Shown here one piece after another: positions 16,479-25,188 of a DNA stretch of 64,000 bases. Each line of letters begins with the position of its first letter. Position 1 is the stretch's first letter. The DNA lies in NCBI RefSeq assembly GCF_039545095.1, contig NZ_BAABRS010000003.1, forward strand, positions 372,001 to 436,000. The letters run 5' to 3'. A model generated the notes under the pieces. The model was not told the origin of the DNA. It did not search any database and was given only the letters and a program-made list of their open reading frames with translations. Position numbers and translations under genes: made by a program. The DNA is from Fodinibius salicampi. Lineage in GTDB: Bacteria; Bacteroidota; Rhodothermia; Balneolales; Balneolaceae.

Positions 16479-16816
16479 CTGCCATTAGGATAGTCAGAAA
16501 GGGTATTAATATCAATGTGGAATTTTAACCAATATCTGACCGGCTTATTTTGCCAAAAGGTGGTTCAGGGAGAACTAAGTAAAGGTTCCTGGAAGATCCT
16601 GGCGCCCATCCATGCATTTAATATTCAAATCCTTTAAAAGATCAAGAGATTTCCATTATTATCCTTTGTGAATGGAAACAAACAAAAAAATTTCTTGGTG
16701 GGAATTAACAGAAAATCATTAGGGGTACCCCCGCATGCTGTGTGTAATAACAGTGACAGACGATAAATCACTATCCAAACTTTCACTAATCACCAACCAA
16801 AAAGAGGTACCCTTTT
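16479..16816. other. Divergent intergenic region between efflux operon and acidic-lipoprotein gene
   Basis: 338 bp that must hold the promoter of the minus-strand efflux operon and of the plus-strand DUF4382-like gene. The latter is well marked by the GGGGTACC element at 16722. A near-palindrome AAAAGAGGTACCCTTTT (16800-16816) abuts the ATG and includes the likely ribosome binding site AGAGG. I could not pick out the efflux promoter. Confidence 0.5.
16722..16747 (+). promoter_or_regulatory. Candidate ECF-sigma promoter, copy 1
   Basis: GGGGTACC (16722-16729), then exactly 12 bp, then GTGTAA (16742-16747), 70 bp before the ATG of the acidic lipoprotein. The same arrangement (GGGGTACC, 12 bp, GTGTAC) occurs at 18375-18400, after the ECF sigma gene and 60 bp before the second lipoprotein. 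Identical upstream box, identical spacing and similar distance to ATG suggest -35/-10-like elements read by the local ECF sigma factor; that assignment is inference. Confidence 0.65.
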
Positions 16817-17596
16817 ATGTATTATTTAGATAAAACACTTGGACTTACGTTTTTAGCAACACTGCTATTGCTCTTCACCGGCTGTAATATTTCCGACCCG
16901 GGCTCCAGCAACGACCGGAAGGTTTCCGTAAAAATGAAGGTTCAGTCATCAGCCACTTCCCAAAAAACAAGCCAAACGCCCTCCACACAAGCCATTGACT
17001 CTTTAACGGAGATCAAATTATTGGTTGAGGAGCTGGAATTGGAAAGTACTTTTGATGAGGACTCCCTGGATTTTGAAGTCGATGATCTGATCGTAAATCT
17101 CCCACTGGATGGAAGCGAGTTTGAGCTCACCTCTGCTACGGTCCCCGACGGTGTCTACGACGAGTTTGAAATGGAGATGGAAGGTCCGGATGAGGACTCC
17201 AATGTACAGGATCCCGACTTTTATAACGATTCGGGCGATGATGACGATGACGGTTATTCCATCGTAATCAAAGGTGTGTATAATGGAGAAGACTTTATCT
17301 ATCGCTCAAAAGAAGATTTTGAACTCGAATTGGAATTTAATCCGCCGCTTGAAATATCCAACAACACATCACCATCCATTGCTATCAATGTGGATCCTTC
17401 TTCCTGGTTCAAGGATTCCTCCGGAAATGATCTGGATCCCAATAATCCCGATAACAGAGAAAAAATCGAAGAAAACATCGAAAACTCCTTTGAGGTTGAG
17501 GAAGATGAAGATGAAGAAGATGAAGACGATGAAGATGATGATGACGACAGCGACGAGGACGATGATAATGACGACGACGATGACAGTGACGACTAA
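16817..17596 (+). CDS. Acidic DUF4382-like lipoprotein with Asp/Glu tail
   Basis: 259 residues. The signal ends in a lipobox, LLFTGC, with Cys23 as the lipidated residue. Residues ~35-195 look like a DUF4382-type beta-sandwich (SLTEIKLLVEELEL, then LTSATVPDGVYDEFEMEMEG). The last ~40 residues are almost only Asp and Glu, encoded by an irregular GAW-type triplet tract at about 17495-17594. A strongly acidic, surface-exposed tail could bind Ca2+ or other cations, or suit a high-salt environment. A likely Shine-Dalgarno (AGAGG) lies 10 bp before the ATG. The gene has its own promoter-like element and its own terminator, and precedes the ECF sigma gene. DUF4382 proteins are lipoproteins of unknown function. 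Confidence 0.75.
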   Translation: MYYLDKTLGLTFLATLLLLFTGCNISDPGSSNDRKVSVKMKVQSSATSQKTSQTPSTQAIDSLTEIKLLVEELELESTFDEDSLDFEVDDLIVNLPLDGSEFELTSATVPDGVYDEFEMEMEGPDEDSNVQDPDFYNDSGDDDDDGYSIVIKGVYNGEDFIYRSKEDFELELEFNPPLEISNNTSPSIAINVDPSSWFKDSSGNDLDPNNPDNREKIEENIENSFEVEEDEDEEDEDDEDDDDDSDEDDDNDDDDDSDD

Positions 17597-17637
17597 CATC
17601 TAGTTGTACTAATACAAACAGTCTCCTCTTCCCATCC

Positions 17638-17671
17638 ATGGGCAGTCCAATGATCGGGCTGCCCATTTTTT
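17638..17671 (+). terminator. Rho-independent terminator after the acidic lipoprotein gene
   Basis: Stem ATGGGCAGTCC (17638-17648) and GGGCTGCCCAT (17656-17666) with one wobble pair, a 7-base loop and an immediate T run. Confidence 0.85.
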
Positions 17672-17830
17672 ATGGTGAGAAAATATATATTCTCTGGGAA
17701 ACTGTTTAGCACCTTTGGCATTTAGAACTTATTATTTAAGCACAACTTCATTTATATAAAATTGTCGATGGTCGATCCCGTTGCACTACAGTTTGTACTC
17801 ATTGCCCTCGCCACTTCTTCTGAAGAGGAA

Positions 17831-18358
17831 ATGGACAGTAAGGTACTGGCGCAGAAAATTAAAGCGGGTAATCACAAGGCCTTCGAAACTTTTTTTGATA
17901 CTCATTACGATTCACTGCTCCGTTTCCTCATCAGTAAGAATACCAGCCGGGAGGCCGCTAAGGACCTTATCCAAAAAGCTTTTATTTATATCTGGGAACA
18001 CCGCCACAGGATAAATCCCGAAAAATCACTTCGGGCCTATATTTTTCAAATTGCCTACACCCGCATGCTCAATCATCACCGGGATCACAAGAAATTCAAC
18101 ACGGATGAATCGGTACCAAATCGACAAACGAACCATACGCCAGAGGATACAGCTCGGGCTAAAGATCTCGAACAGGCCATCGAACGCGCTATCGAGCAGA
18201 TGCCTGAAAAACGGGGAACCGTTTTCCAGCTCTGCTTTATGGAGGACTTCACCTACAGGGAAGCGGCAGAAACCCTCGAGGTAACGAAAAAGACCATAGA
18301 AAACCATATGGGACTGGCACTCAAAGATATGCGAAAGGCTCTGAAACAATTTCAATAA
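17831..18358 (+). CDS. ECF-type RNA polymerase sigma-70 factor
   Basis: 175 residues from the ATG at 17831, preceded by GAAGAGGAA. The frame is open upstream to a TTG at 17762, but this start gives the normal ECF N-terminus (KVLAQKIKAGNHKAFETFFD). Region 2 is visible in DSLLRFLISKNTSREAAKDL followed by IQKAFIYIWEHR, and region 4 in QMPEKRGTVFQLCFMEDFTY with the helix-turn-helix REAAETLEVTKKTIENHM. The family is the Bacteroidota FecI-like ECF group paired with FecR anti-sigma factors. The FecR and TonB-dependent receptor genes two and three places downstream are the obvious partners. The GGGGTACC elements on both sides of this gene are candidate targets. Confidence 0.92.
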   Translation: MDSKVLAQKIKAGNHKAFETFFDTHYDSLLRFLISKNTSREAAKDLIQKAFIYIWEHRHRINPEKSLRAYIFQIAYTRMLNHHRDHKKFNTDESVPNRQTNHTPEDTARAKDLEQAIERAIEQMPEKRGTVFQLCFMEDFTYREAAETLEVTKKTIENHMGLALKDMRKALKQFQ

Positions 18359-18374
18359 ATGGACATTTCTATTG

Positions 18375-18400
18375 GGGGTACCTCCCCCTCTCAGGTGTAC
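18375..18400 (+). promoter_or_regulatory. Candidate ECF-sigma promoter, copy 2
   Basis: GGGGTACC (18375-18382), 12 bp, GTGTAC (18395-18400). It begins 17 bp after the sigma gene stop and lies 60 bp before the ATG of the DUF5666-type lipoprotein, so it would drive lipoprotein-fecR-receptor independently of the sigma gene. It matches copy 1 at 16722. Confidence 0.65.
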
Positions 18401-18459
18401 CATTAACAGAGCGGGACAATGATTTTACCGCCTGCAATAGGTAAACCAACTAAAGAATT

Positions 18460-19932
18460 ATGAACAAGACCGGAAAATTAAATTCAAAAATTGGGATCAG
18501 CCTGCTTATACTGACATTCACTGCCTGTACCCTGGATGGTATAAGCGGCAGTAACAGTGATACCATCACAAAAGAGGACTTACAGGCGGCCGGACAAATT
18601 CTGGGTGAATCGTTATCCAGTAATAACAGCGGCGTACTTTTGAGCCTCAATGATGCACTGACTAATTTTTCAAGCACTGATTTTGCCGAAACGGCCTCAA
18701 AAAGCACCCCTTCTTCTCCTGTTATCCAAAACGGCCACAGCGGAAGAGGGAACGAGACAAACTATCAGCATTCCTATGACTCCGAAACGGGTACTCATAC
18801 CATCTCTTTTCGACGGGAGGTACAGCGCAGCTTATTTGAAAAAACAGTAACCGATACGCTGTACTATACTTTCCGGGATAACGGCGGAAGCTTTATTGAG
18901 TTTCCCAGGCAGGAAAGTGACCGTATTGAATCCATAACCTATAACGGAAAGCGGGAGGGAGAAATATCAACCTTAAAAAAAGAATCCTTTTTCGTTCGCA
19001 CGGATACCTTCTTGATAGACGGGCTTTCTGATGGCTCCTCCACACTGTCCATCGACGGCGTACACAACGGCGAGGGAACTATTACTATAGATGAAACCGG
19101 CAACGGTTCACTGGAACGTTCCTACGAACTGGAAATCAACTTTCTGAATATAGAGATCGAAAAATCGCCTGCCGGAGATATCAACATCCAGCGAGGCGTC
19201 ACGGGAACACTGAGCTGGGAAATGAAGATCGAAAGAGGAAGTGACTCTAAAACGATGCGAGGCACCATCGAACTCAGCGGAGATGGGACCGCCCTGCTCC
19301 ATTTTAAAAACATTTTAGACCTTTTTCAGATCAATACCAATGACGGAGACCTCAAGGACCTGGAGCATGAATTTGAGGGTGGAGTACAATCGATGGACAT
19401 TGACGGCAAAGGAGTAACCCTTGTAAATGGTCGAACGGTTTATCTCACTAATGACACGGAATTTGATAATGATGCGTATCCCGATCTGAAATCGGTACAA
19501 CAGGCCCTGAACAACGGAACCCTCATTTGGACCGAAGGCGAAGGGCTGGTTCAAAACGGGCGATTCAATGTATCTGAAATTGAATTTGAAGAGGGCTATG
19601 AGGCAGATGATGATGACGACGAAGACCGGGAAGAAGAAATTGATTTTGAGGAACTAATCACTTCCGTTAATATTGAAGCTGGCACCTTTACTCTGGGCAA
19701 TCAGGTTATCGTTGAAATGAACGACCAAACTGTTATTGAGAATTCCAGTGAATACCGCTCCCTCCAGGAGGTTGCCGATGCCCTGGACCAGGGCCATACC
19801 GTAGAAGCAGACGGATCTGCCGTACAGGCCGGGGAGGGCTCCAATGCCGATTTAATAGCGACATCCGTAGACTTTGACAGAGAAGAGAGTGGCGACAGTG
19901 AGGACAGCAATGATAGTGATGAAGAAGATTAA
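18460..19932 (+). CDS. Acidic lipoprotein with two DUF5666-like repeats
   Basis: 490 residues, exported; the signal ends ILTFTAC, so Cys23 is probably lipidated. Residues ~25-300 have no family I recognise and are rich in beta-type sequence (SDGSSTLSIDGVHNGEGTIT). Two DUF5666-like beta-barrel repeats follow, about 306-376 (SMDIDGKGVTLVNGRTVYL) and 395-473 (VNIEAGTFTLGNQVIVEMND). They are joined by an acidic linker (EADDDDDEDREEEIDFEE), and the protein ends in a Ser/Asp/Glu tail. DUF5666 and DUF4382 proteins often occur together; their function is unknown. It is the first gene after promoter copy 2, and fecR starts 13 bp after its stop, so it is probably part of the receptor operon. Confidence 0.75.
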   Translation: MNKTGKLNSKIGISLLILTFTACTLDGISGSNSDTITKEDLQAAGQILGESLSSNNSGVLLSLNDALTNFSSTDFAETASKSTPSSPVIQNGHSGRGNETNYQHSYDSETGTHTISFRREVQRSLFEKTVTDTLYYTFRDNGGSFIEFPRQESDRIESITYNGKREGEISTLKKESFFVRTDTFLIDGLSDGSSTLSIDGVHNGEGTITIDETGNGSLERSYELEINFLNIEIEKSPAGDINIQRGVTGTLSWEMKIERGSDSKTMRGTIELSGDGTALLHFKNILDLFQINTNDGDLKDLEHEFEGGVQSMDIDGKGVTLVNGRTVYLTNDTEFDNDAYPDLKSVQQALNNGTLIWTEGEGLVQNGRFNVSEIEFEEGYEADDDDDEDREEEIDFEELITSVNIEAGTFTLGNQVIVEMNDQTVIENSSEYRSLQEVADALDQGHTVEADGSAVQAGEGSNADLIATSVDFDREESGDSEDSNDSDEED

Positions 19933-19945
19933 TCCCAATTAGACC

Positions 19946-20911
19946 ATGGCTGATCAGCTTCCACATAACGACAAGGATTTACAGCTGGCCCAATCCATTG
20001 GAAGAGCCCGCAACAAGGAGACTTCGCTGGATAGCATCAGCAGTGATGATCCACTGGTTACAAACCTGCTTTCGTACCGGAAACAAAAAATACAATCCGC
20101 CGAAATCGATGATGGGGAAAAAAGACAGGTTTGGGATGACATTGCATCCGCAACCCAATCCTCTTCCGAATCGAATATTACCAAACTCTTCCATACAGCC
20201 ACTCTGCGATGGGCAGCCGCCGCTGTACTCTTGATCGGTGCTTTGATCAGCTTTATATACCTGGAATTCTATCAGCAGCCGGAACTGCTGGCCGAATCTC
20301 AAACGACTATTACAACGGTTAATCTCAGCGACGGCAGTACAGTAACGCTTCGCCCACACTCCCAACTTTTTTTACTAAAACAGGACCGTTCTGTCCAACG
20401 CTATAAACTGGACGGAGAAGGATTCTTCGAAGTAACCACGAATGCGGAACGCACCTTTTCGGTTGAAACCGAAATCGGGCGTGTCAGCGTGCTGGGCACA
20501 TCTTTTACGGTTAGCTCCTGGGGCAGACAGACGCAGGTATACCTGCAAGAAGGCGCGGTTAAAATAGAGGCCCTCCAACAGGACAGCAGTATTGTGCTGG
20601 AACCCGGGCAGTCTGCTTCTGTTACCAATATAAACAGCGTCCCCACCCTTCAATCGATCTCCAAAGAAGAATTTCTGGATTGGCTTGACCGGCAGCTGGT
20701 GTTTGAAAACAGACCGGCGAATCTTATTATCGGTGAACTGGAACAAGAGTTTAATATTTCGATTACCATTCCCGAAGAGACTGGTAATAAGAAACTCACC
20801 GGCCAACTGTCGCTGCAAAACCTGGAAACCGCACTTCAAGATCTGGAAATCGTATTAGGCGGTACCTTTACTCAAACGGGCGACCAAAGCTATACTTTCG
20901 AAACGCAATAG
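19946..20911 (+). CDS. FecR-type anti-sigma factor
   Basis: 321 residues. The N-terminal ~85 residues are cytoplasmic, one membrane segment lies at about 90-110 (WAAAAVLLIGALISFIYLEF), and the rest is periplasmic. The FecR domain is clear: TTVNLSDGSTVTLRPHSQLF, then FSVETEIGRVSVLGTSFTVS, VYLQEGAVKI and LEPGQSASV. The C-terminal part (ANLIIGELEQEFNISITIPE) has the DUF4974 form usual in Bacteroidota. It should hold the ECF sigma factor at the membrane and release it when the receptor's signalling domain contacts it. Spacing is 13 bp from the lipoprotein gene and 9 bp to the receptor gene. Confidence 0.93.
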   Translation: MADQLPHNDKDLQLAQSIGRARNKETSLDSISSDDPLVTNLLSYRKQKIQSAEIDDGEKRQVWDDIASATQSSSESNITKLFHTATLRWAAAAVLLIGALISFIYLEFYQQPELLAESQTTITTVNLSDGSTVTLRPHSQLFLLKQDRSVQRYKLDGEGFFEVTTNAERTFSVETEIGRVSVLGTSFTVSSWGRQTQVYLQEGAVKIEALQQDSSIVLEPGQSASVTNINSVPTLQSISKEEFLDWLDRQLVFENRPANLIIGELEQEFNISITIPEETGNKKLTGQLSLQNLETALQDLEIVLGGTFTQTGDQSYTFETQ

Positions 20912-20920
20912 CGAATATCT

Positions 20921-23566
20921 ATGCAAACAGGAATCACTTTCAGCAGGAGAGCCCTTATTATTGCCATCATTCTCTTTGGGCTAACGGAATTAGCATCGGC
21001 CCAGTTTCAGTATAGTAATACCCCGCTATTACAAATAATTGAGGATATCGAACAAAAAACCGATTTCCGATTTCTCTATCGCGAAGCCCTTGTTTCGGAT
21101 ATCAATCTGAGCTTTTCGGCCCGTTCGGATAACCTGTTCCCCCGATTCCGCGATCTATTGCATCCGCAACGGTTAAACCTGCAAATCGACAGTACTCGCA
21201 ACCAGGCTATTATTTTCCAGCTGAAAAATGCAGGAATAACCTCAAAAAAAGTATCGGTGCAGGGACAGGTAGTAAATGCTTCCTCCGGCGAACGACTACC
21301 TTTCGGCGTCGTAACCTGGCAGGAAGGGCAGATAACCAGGGGAGTAAGTGCCAACGAAAGCGGATCATTTACATTCAGCCGAAGCTTGGAAAGGGATTCA
21401 CTTGAAATCCGCTGCTCGTATGTTGGATATACTTCCAAAACCCTGACACTGGATTTTTCGCAAAGCAGTGCTATTAATGAGTTAACATGCCGCCTGCAGC
21501 CCACTCGTATTGAGGGCAACGAACTCATTGTTACCGGTACAAACGTTTACAGTAATATCGACCGGCAAGTTTCAGACCTTCTCGATATGGGTACATTCAG
21601 CCCCATGGGCGAAAGCAACACCCTCCGGGCGTTACAAACGCTGCCTTCGGTGTCGCTGGCCCCGGCCCTGGGTAGCGGACTCAATGTAAGGGGAAGTCCG
21701 GCCGATGGTTTCCAAGTATTGGTGGACGATATCACCATCTACAATCAAAGTCATCTCTTTGGGTTAATTGACAGCTTTAATTCAGATGTACTGCAGCGCA
21801 GCAGCTTTTTCTATGATATTGCCCCTGCCCAGTTCCAGGCGCCGCCCGGCGGTACGCTTTCCCTGTATACCAAATCAGGTTCCACCAAAGAATTTTCGGG
21901 CTCTGCCGGTATCAGCAATTCCGCTGCTCGCATTTCGCTTGAAGGGCCCATAAATAAAGGAAACAGCAGCTGGCTTATATCAGGCCGCACCTCCTACATG
22001 AATACCTTAAACTGGCTCAATAACGATGACCTGATCGAATGGGGACTGAATGTAGACAGAAACAAAGAAGTGTTGGGGGATGATCTCGTTAATTTTGAAT
22101 CCAGTCTCGTCCGTGCCGGTGAGACGGATGCCTCGTTCTTCGACCTGCATGGAAAAATTCATTTTGAAGGAACTGACGGCAGCCGATTTATCATAAGCGG
22201 GTATTTCGGGGGAGACAACACTCGCCAGGAAGCAACCCGCCTGTACCGATCATTTTCATCCTCGGACGGAACCGATATCGAAAACCGGCCCGTATCAACG
22301 ACTAACGACTGGCAAAACGGCGCCGGAAGCATTCAGTATCAGCAGTGGCTGGGCGAAAATGTATACGCAAGCTCTACGATTGGAGCAAGCATCTATCAGA
22401 CATCTTTCAATAAAGAGGATTTTACCTATATCACTCTCAACCAGAGCAGCGGAGCCCTGCAGGCCTTTGTTTTTCCCTATGAAAGCCAGAGCGTACTTAA
22501 TGAATTAAAAGCCGACCAGCAGTTCGAATTTACCTATGATCCCTGGCTCATAACCGGCGGAGGCTCCTACCACTACTATATGGGAGAATATTTTGAAGAT
22601 TCCTTCGAACGACCCGGCTATTTTACCTCCCAGGAAGCGCATCAGGCCGATGCCTATGCCCAGCTGGATTACAGTGGAGTACGCTGGCTGGATATTTTTG
22701 GCGGTGCGCGGTTGCATTACTATTCGAACGGGGAGTACTTGCGATGGTCGCCCCGTACCAAACTAACACTATTCCCGGATTCTGATCTCTCCGTCTCAGG
22801 TGGATTTAGCCGCAATCACCAATTCCTCAACAAAATTTCGCTCAGCAATACCGTAACATCCGATGTTTGGACCCTGGTTGATGCTGATCATCCCCCGACC
22901 TCAGTCAACTATTATTCCGGCGGAATCTATTACACCCCATCCGACCACTTCTTTGTAAGGGCCGAAGCTTATCACAAAAAGTTTGATAACATTCGCCTTC
23001 ACGAAATCAATACATTTTCACTCAGCAATACCTTTAACGACAATCCCTGGTATAACAATAACAACGGAGCGGGAAAAGGGATTGAGTTTCTGCTGCAAAA
23101 CCGGTACCGGCTCATCAAGCTTACCCAAACGTTTACGATCTCAGAGATGACCTTATCGAATCCCCAAATTAATGAAGGAGAACCATTTTTTGCTGACTGG
23201 GACCGTACCTACCGGTACAACGCTACCCTCAGTTTTGAACCTTCAAGGAATATTTCACTGTTTTTGTCGTGGATGTATGCCACCGGGACCCCTAACAAAC
23301 TCGCTACTTTTGGACCCCAGAATGATCAGCGCCTCGGCGATTACCAGCGTGCCGATATATCAGCCGAATACACTCATTCATTCGGAGAAAGGCATTTAAA
23401 CCTGTCGTTTTCTGTTTTTAACATTCTGGACAGACAGAATCCCTGGTACCGCGAACTTTCATTTGTGATCGACCAGAACACCTCACAAAACCGGTTTCGA
23501 AGTGTTCCCGTAGACGTCTATGACATTGGCTTCCAGCCTTCGTTTAACATCAGCGTGGACTTTTGA
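20921..23566 (+). CDS. TonB-dependent receptor with STN signalling domain
   Basis: 881 residues with a signal peptide (to about residue 28, LASAQ). An STN (secretin/TonB short N-terminal) domain at ~33-85 (LLQIIEDIEQKTDFRFLYRE) is the part that talks to FecR. A carboxypeptidase-regulatory-like domain follows at ~110-190 (VQGQVVNASSGERLPFGVVT), then the plug (~205-320; LRALQTLPSVSLAP, GSGLNVRGSPADGFQVLVDD) and a 22-strand-type barrel to the end. It is an outer-membrane, TonB-energised importer that also signals. No SusD-like lipoprotein lies beside it, which argues against a classic polysaccharide-uptake pair. The substrate is not readable; a chelated metal is possible from context. Confidence 0.92.
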   Translation: MQTGITFSRRALIIAIILFGLTELASAQFQYSNTPLLQIIEDIEQKTDFRFLYREALVSDINLSFSARSDNLFPRFRDLLHPQRLNLQIDSTRNQAIIFQLKNAGITSKKVSVQGQVVNASSGERLPFGVVTWQEGQITRGVSANESGSFTFSRSLERDSLEIRCSYVGYTSKTLTLDFSQSSAINELTCRLQPTRIEGNELIVTGTNVYSNIDRQVSDLLDMGTFSPMGESNTLRALQTLPSVSLAPALGSGLNVRGSPADGFQVLVDDITIYNQSHLFGLIDSFNSDVLQRSSFFYDIAPAQFQAPPGGTLSLYTKSGSTKEFSGSAGISNSAARISLEGPINKGNSSWLISGRTSYMNTLNWLNNDDLIEWGLNVDRNKEVLGDDLVNFESSLVRAGETDASFFDLHGKIHFEGTDGSRFIISGYFGGDNTRQEATRLYRSFSSSDGTDIENRPVSTTNDWQNGAGSIQYQQWLGENVYASSTIGASIYQTSFNKEDFTYITLNQSSGALQAFVFPYESQSVLNELKADQQFEFTYDPWLITGGGSYHYYMGEYFEDSFERPGYFTSQEAHQADAYAQLDYSGVRWLDIFGGARLHYYSNGEYLRWSPRTKLTLFPDSDLSVSGGFSRNHQFLNKISLSNTVTSDVWTLVDADHPPTSVNYYSGGIYYTPSDHFFVRAEAYHKKFDNIRLHEINTFSLSNTFNDNPWYNNNNGAGKGIEFLLQNRYRLIKLTQTFTISEMTLSNPQINEGEPFFADWDRTYRYNATLSFEPSRNISLFLSWMYATGTPNKLATFGPQNDQRLGDYQRADISAEYTHSFGERHLNLSFSVFNILDRQNPWYRELSFVIDQNTSQNRFRSVPVDVYDIGFQPSFNISVDF

Positions 23567-23675
23567 AAAGTAGCAGGATTCTCCCCCGTCCAATTGCAAC
23601 CCCAAACAACTATCCCTGATATCCTTTCCGGCGGTTTCACTGTGGATGGTCGCCTCGTCTGGGAAGCACGCTACT

Positions 23676-25049
23676 TCACAAAGAAAACCGGATTATGCTA
23701 TACACGGCCGCCAATAAAATAGCTATGATGCTCAACCAAAAGGCAATGTCATATAGCCTTCCGGGTTTAAGGCGAGCATCGAGCTGTACATATCTGAAAT
23801 GAACCGCCGCAAAAATCACAATTAAAAGGAGTACAGAAGTGAAGAATCCGCCGATGATCACCATCAACACAGGAAGTTGCACAAAGAGAAACATGATGGC
23901 CCAAAGCATCGGGAAAACCCAGGCAAAGATTGCAATTGCTTTTCTCCGCTGTTCAATGTCGTGAAAATCCAGGAAGCCAAGTTTTCCGAATGCATCTGAA
24001 AAAATTCTCGTCCAGCTTGCAAGGGCAGTAAAAAGTGTTGAAAACAAAACCACGATCGCACAGATCAAAAAGACATTCCTTGCCCCGGGACCCAGCGTTT
24101 CAGTGTACATCCCGGAAAGCGTTTCGATCATCTGGAATCCTTCGGGAATGCGATCCTGTACATGCAGTACGGAGGCTCCTAAAATATAAAAAGCCGCCGT
24201 TACAAGTGTATACACGATCATCGACAAAAACGCATCCCAATACATCACTTTAATCCATCCTTTTGCACGATTTGTCCACGCTTCTGTTTTTTCTACGGGT
24301 CCGGTATATGAGGCATACCCTTTTTCGATACACCAGTAATGGTAGTACATAATTTCATCCCCGCCCACTCCCGTAAGACCAAACGCCCCGATGGCTACCC
24401 CCACCATCGCTGTGGGGAGATTAAGCTCAAGTCCGTACTGAATATCTGTCCAGGAGATGGCAAATTCGGTGAATTGCATAAAATACACAGACAAAAAGGT
24501 GAGAACTGTGAAGAAGGCAATCATCACAAGAGAAAAACGCTCTACAAAAATATAATAGCCCCTGAAAACAAGCAGCGAAGCCAGAATAGCCGTTATAAAT
24601 GTCCAGAGAGTGACATTTACCGATGGAAAAAAGATATTCATTGTGATAGCTACGCCCCCAACAATCCCACCGACCTGTAACAGTTTGAAAAGCTGAATGA
24701 AAAGCCATGTCCAGATCGTCCAGTTAATATCTCTGAATTTCCATCCCGGCAGCTTGTTAAAGGCGCTCATTATCGTCTCGCCGTTACTGATCGCATGCTT
24801 CCCAAACTCCAGTTGAAGGGCTACTTTAACCAGGCAGCTTAGGATAATCACCCAGAATGTTACAAAACCAGCTCTTGCCCCAAGTGTGGTGGTTGCAATT
24901 AACTCGCCGGAGCCGACAATGGCCGCTGAAAGTACAAACCCTGGCCCCAGGTACCGAACGGTTCCCAATAAAGTCTTCGGAGGCTCTTTGATATCCTCCC
25001 TTTTCAGCACATAGGGATCTTTTGGACGACCTTTTGTTAGCTCACTCAT
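23676..25049 (-). CDS. Divergent Nramp-family transporter
   Basis: 457 residues with about 11 membrane helices. The overall Nramp layout is clear (YLGPGFVLSAAIVGSGELIA at TM1, GAFGLTGVGGDEIMYYHYW at TM6), but both metal-site motifs are altered. In TM1 the canonical DPGN is G46-S-G-E49. In TM6 the canonical MPH is D231-E-I. Canonical Nramp proteins bind Mn2+/Fe2+ with the TM1 Asp and Asn and the TM6 Met. Loss of all three suggests a different ion, possibly Mg2+ as in Nramp-related magnesium transporters, or an organic substrate. It is downstream of and co-directional with the esterase-like gene, 139 bp away, and converges on the TonB receptor gene. Confidence 0.85.
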   Translation of the reverse strand: MSELTKGRPKDPYVLKREDIKEPPKTLLGTVRYLGPGFVLSAAIVGSGELIATTTLGARAGFVTFWVIILSCLVKVALQLEFGKHAISNGETIMSAFNKLPGWKFRDINWTIWTWLFIQLFKLLQVGGIVGGVAITMNIFFPSVNVTLWTFITAILASLLVFRGYYIFVERFSLVMIAFFTVLTFLSVYFMQFTEFAISWTDIQYGLELNLPTAMVGVAIGAFGLTGVGGDEIMYYHYWCIEKGYASYTGPVEKTEAWTNRAKGWIKVMYWDAFLSMIVYTLVTAAFYILGASVLHVQDRIPEGFQMIETLSGMYTETLGPGARNVFLICAIVVLFSTLFTALASWTRIFSDAFGKLGFLDFHDIEQRRKAIAIFAWVFPMLWAIMFLFVQLPVLMVIIGGFFTSVLLLIVIFAAVHFRYVQLDARLKPGRLYDIAFWLSIIAILLAAVYSIIRFSL

Positions 25050-25188
25050 ATAGGATTCAATTGGATTATTGTTGCACTTTGGGTGGAACCTGAGGGTGAT
25101 TAATTACAGCCTACACATAGGCAGACTTCGAATTCCATACACATAGCAGCTTTTTTACCGACAAGACAAGTCGTGCCGTTATTTTAAT

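Noticed and set aside
17762-17830. Longer start for the ECF sigma factor (TTG 17762 or ATG 17768)
   Set aside because: The ATG at 17831 has a better ribosome binding sequence and gives the normal ECF N-terminus.
20375-20839. 154-residue minus-strand reading frame inside fecR
   Set aside because: Shadow of a well-supported FecR gene, no independent evidence.
23597-23695. Protein-like stretch after the TonB receptor gene (PQTTIPDILSGGF...)
   Set aside because: No start, only ~30 codons, and it overlaps the 3' end of the opposite-strand transporter gene; too little to call a gene remnant.
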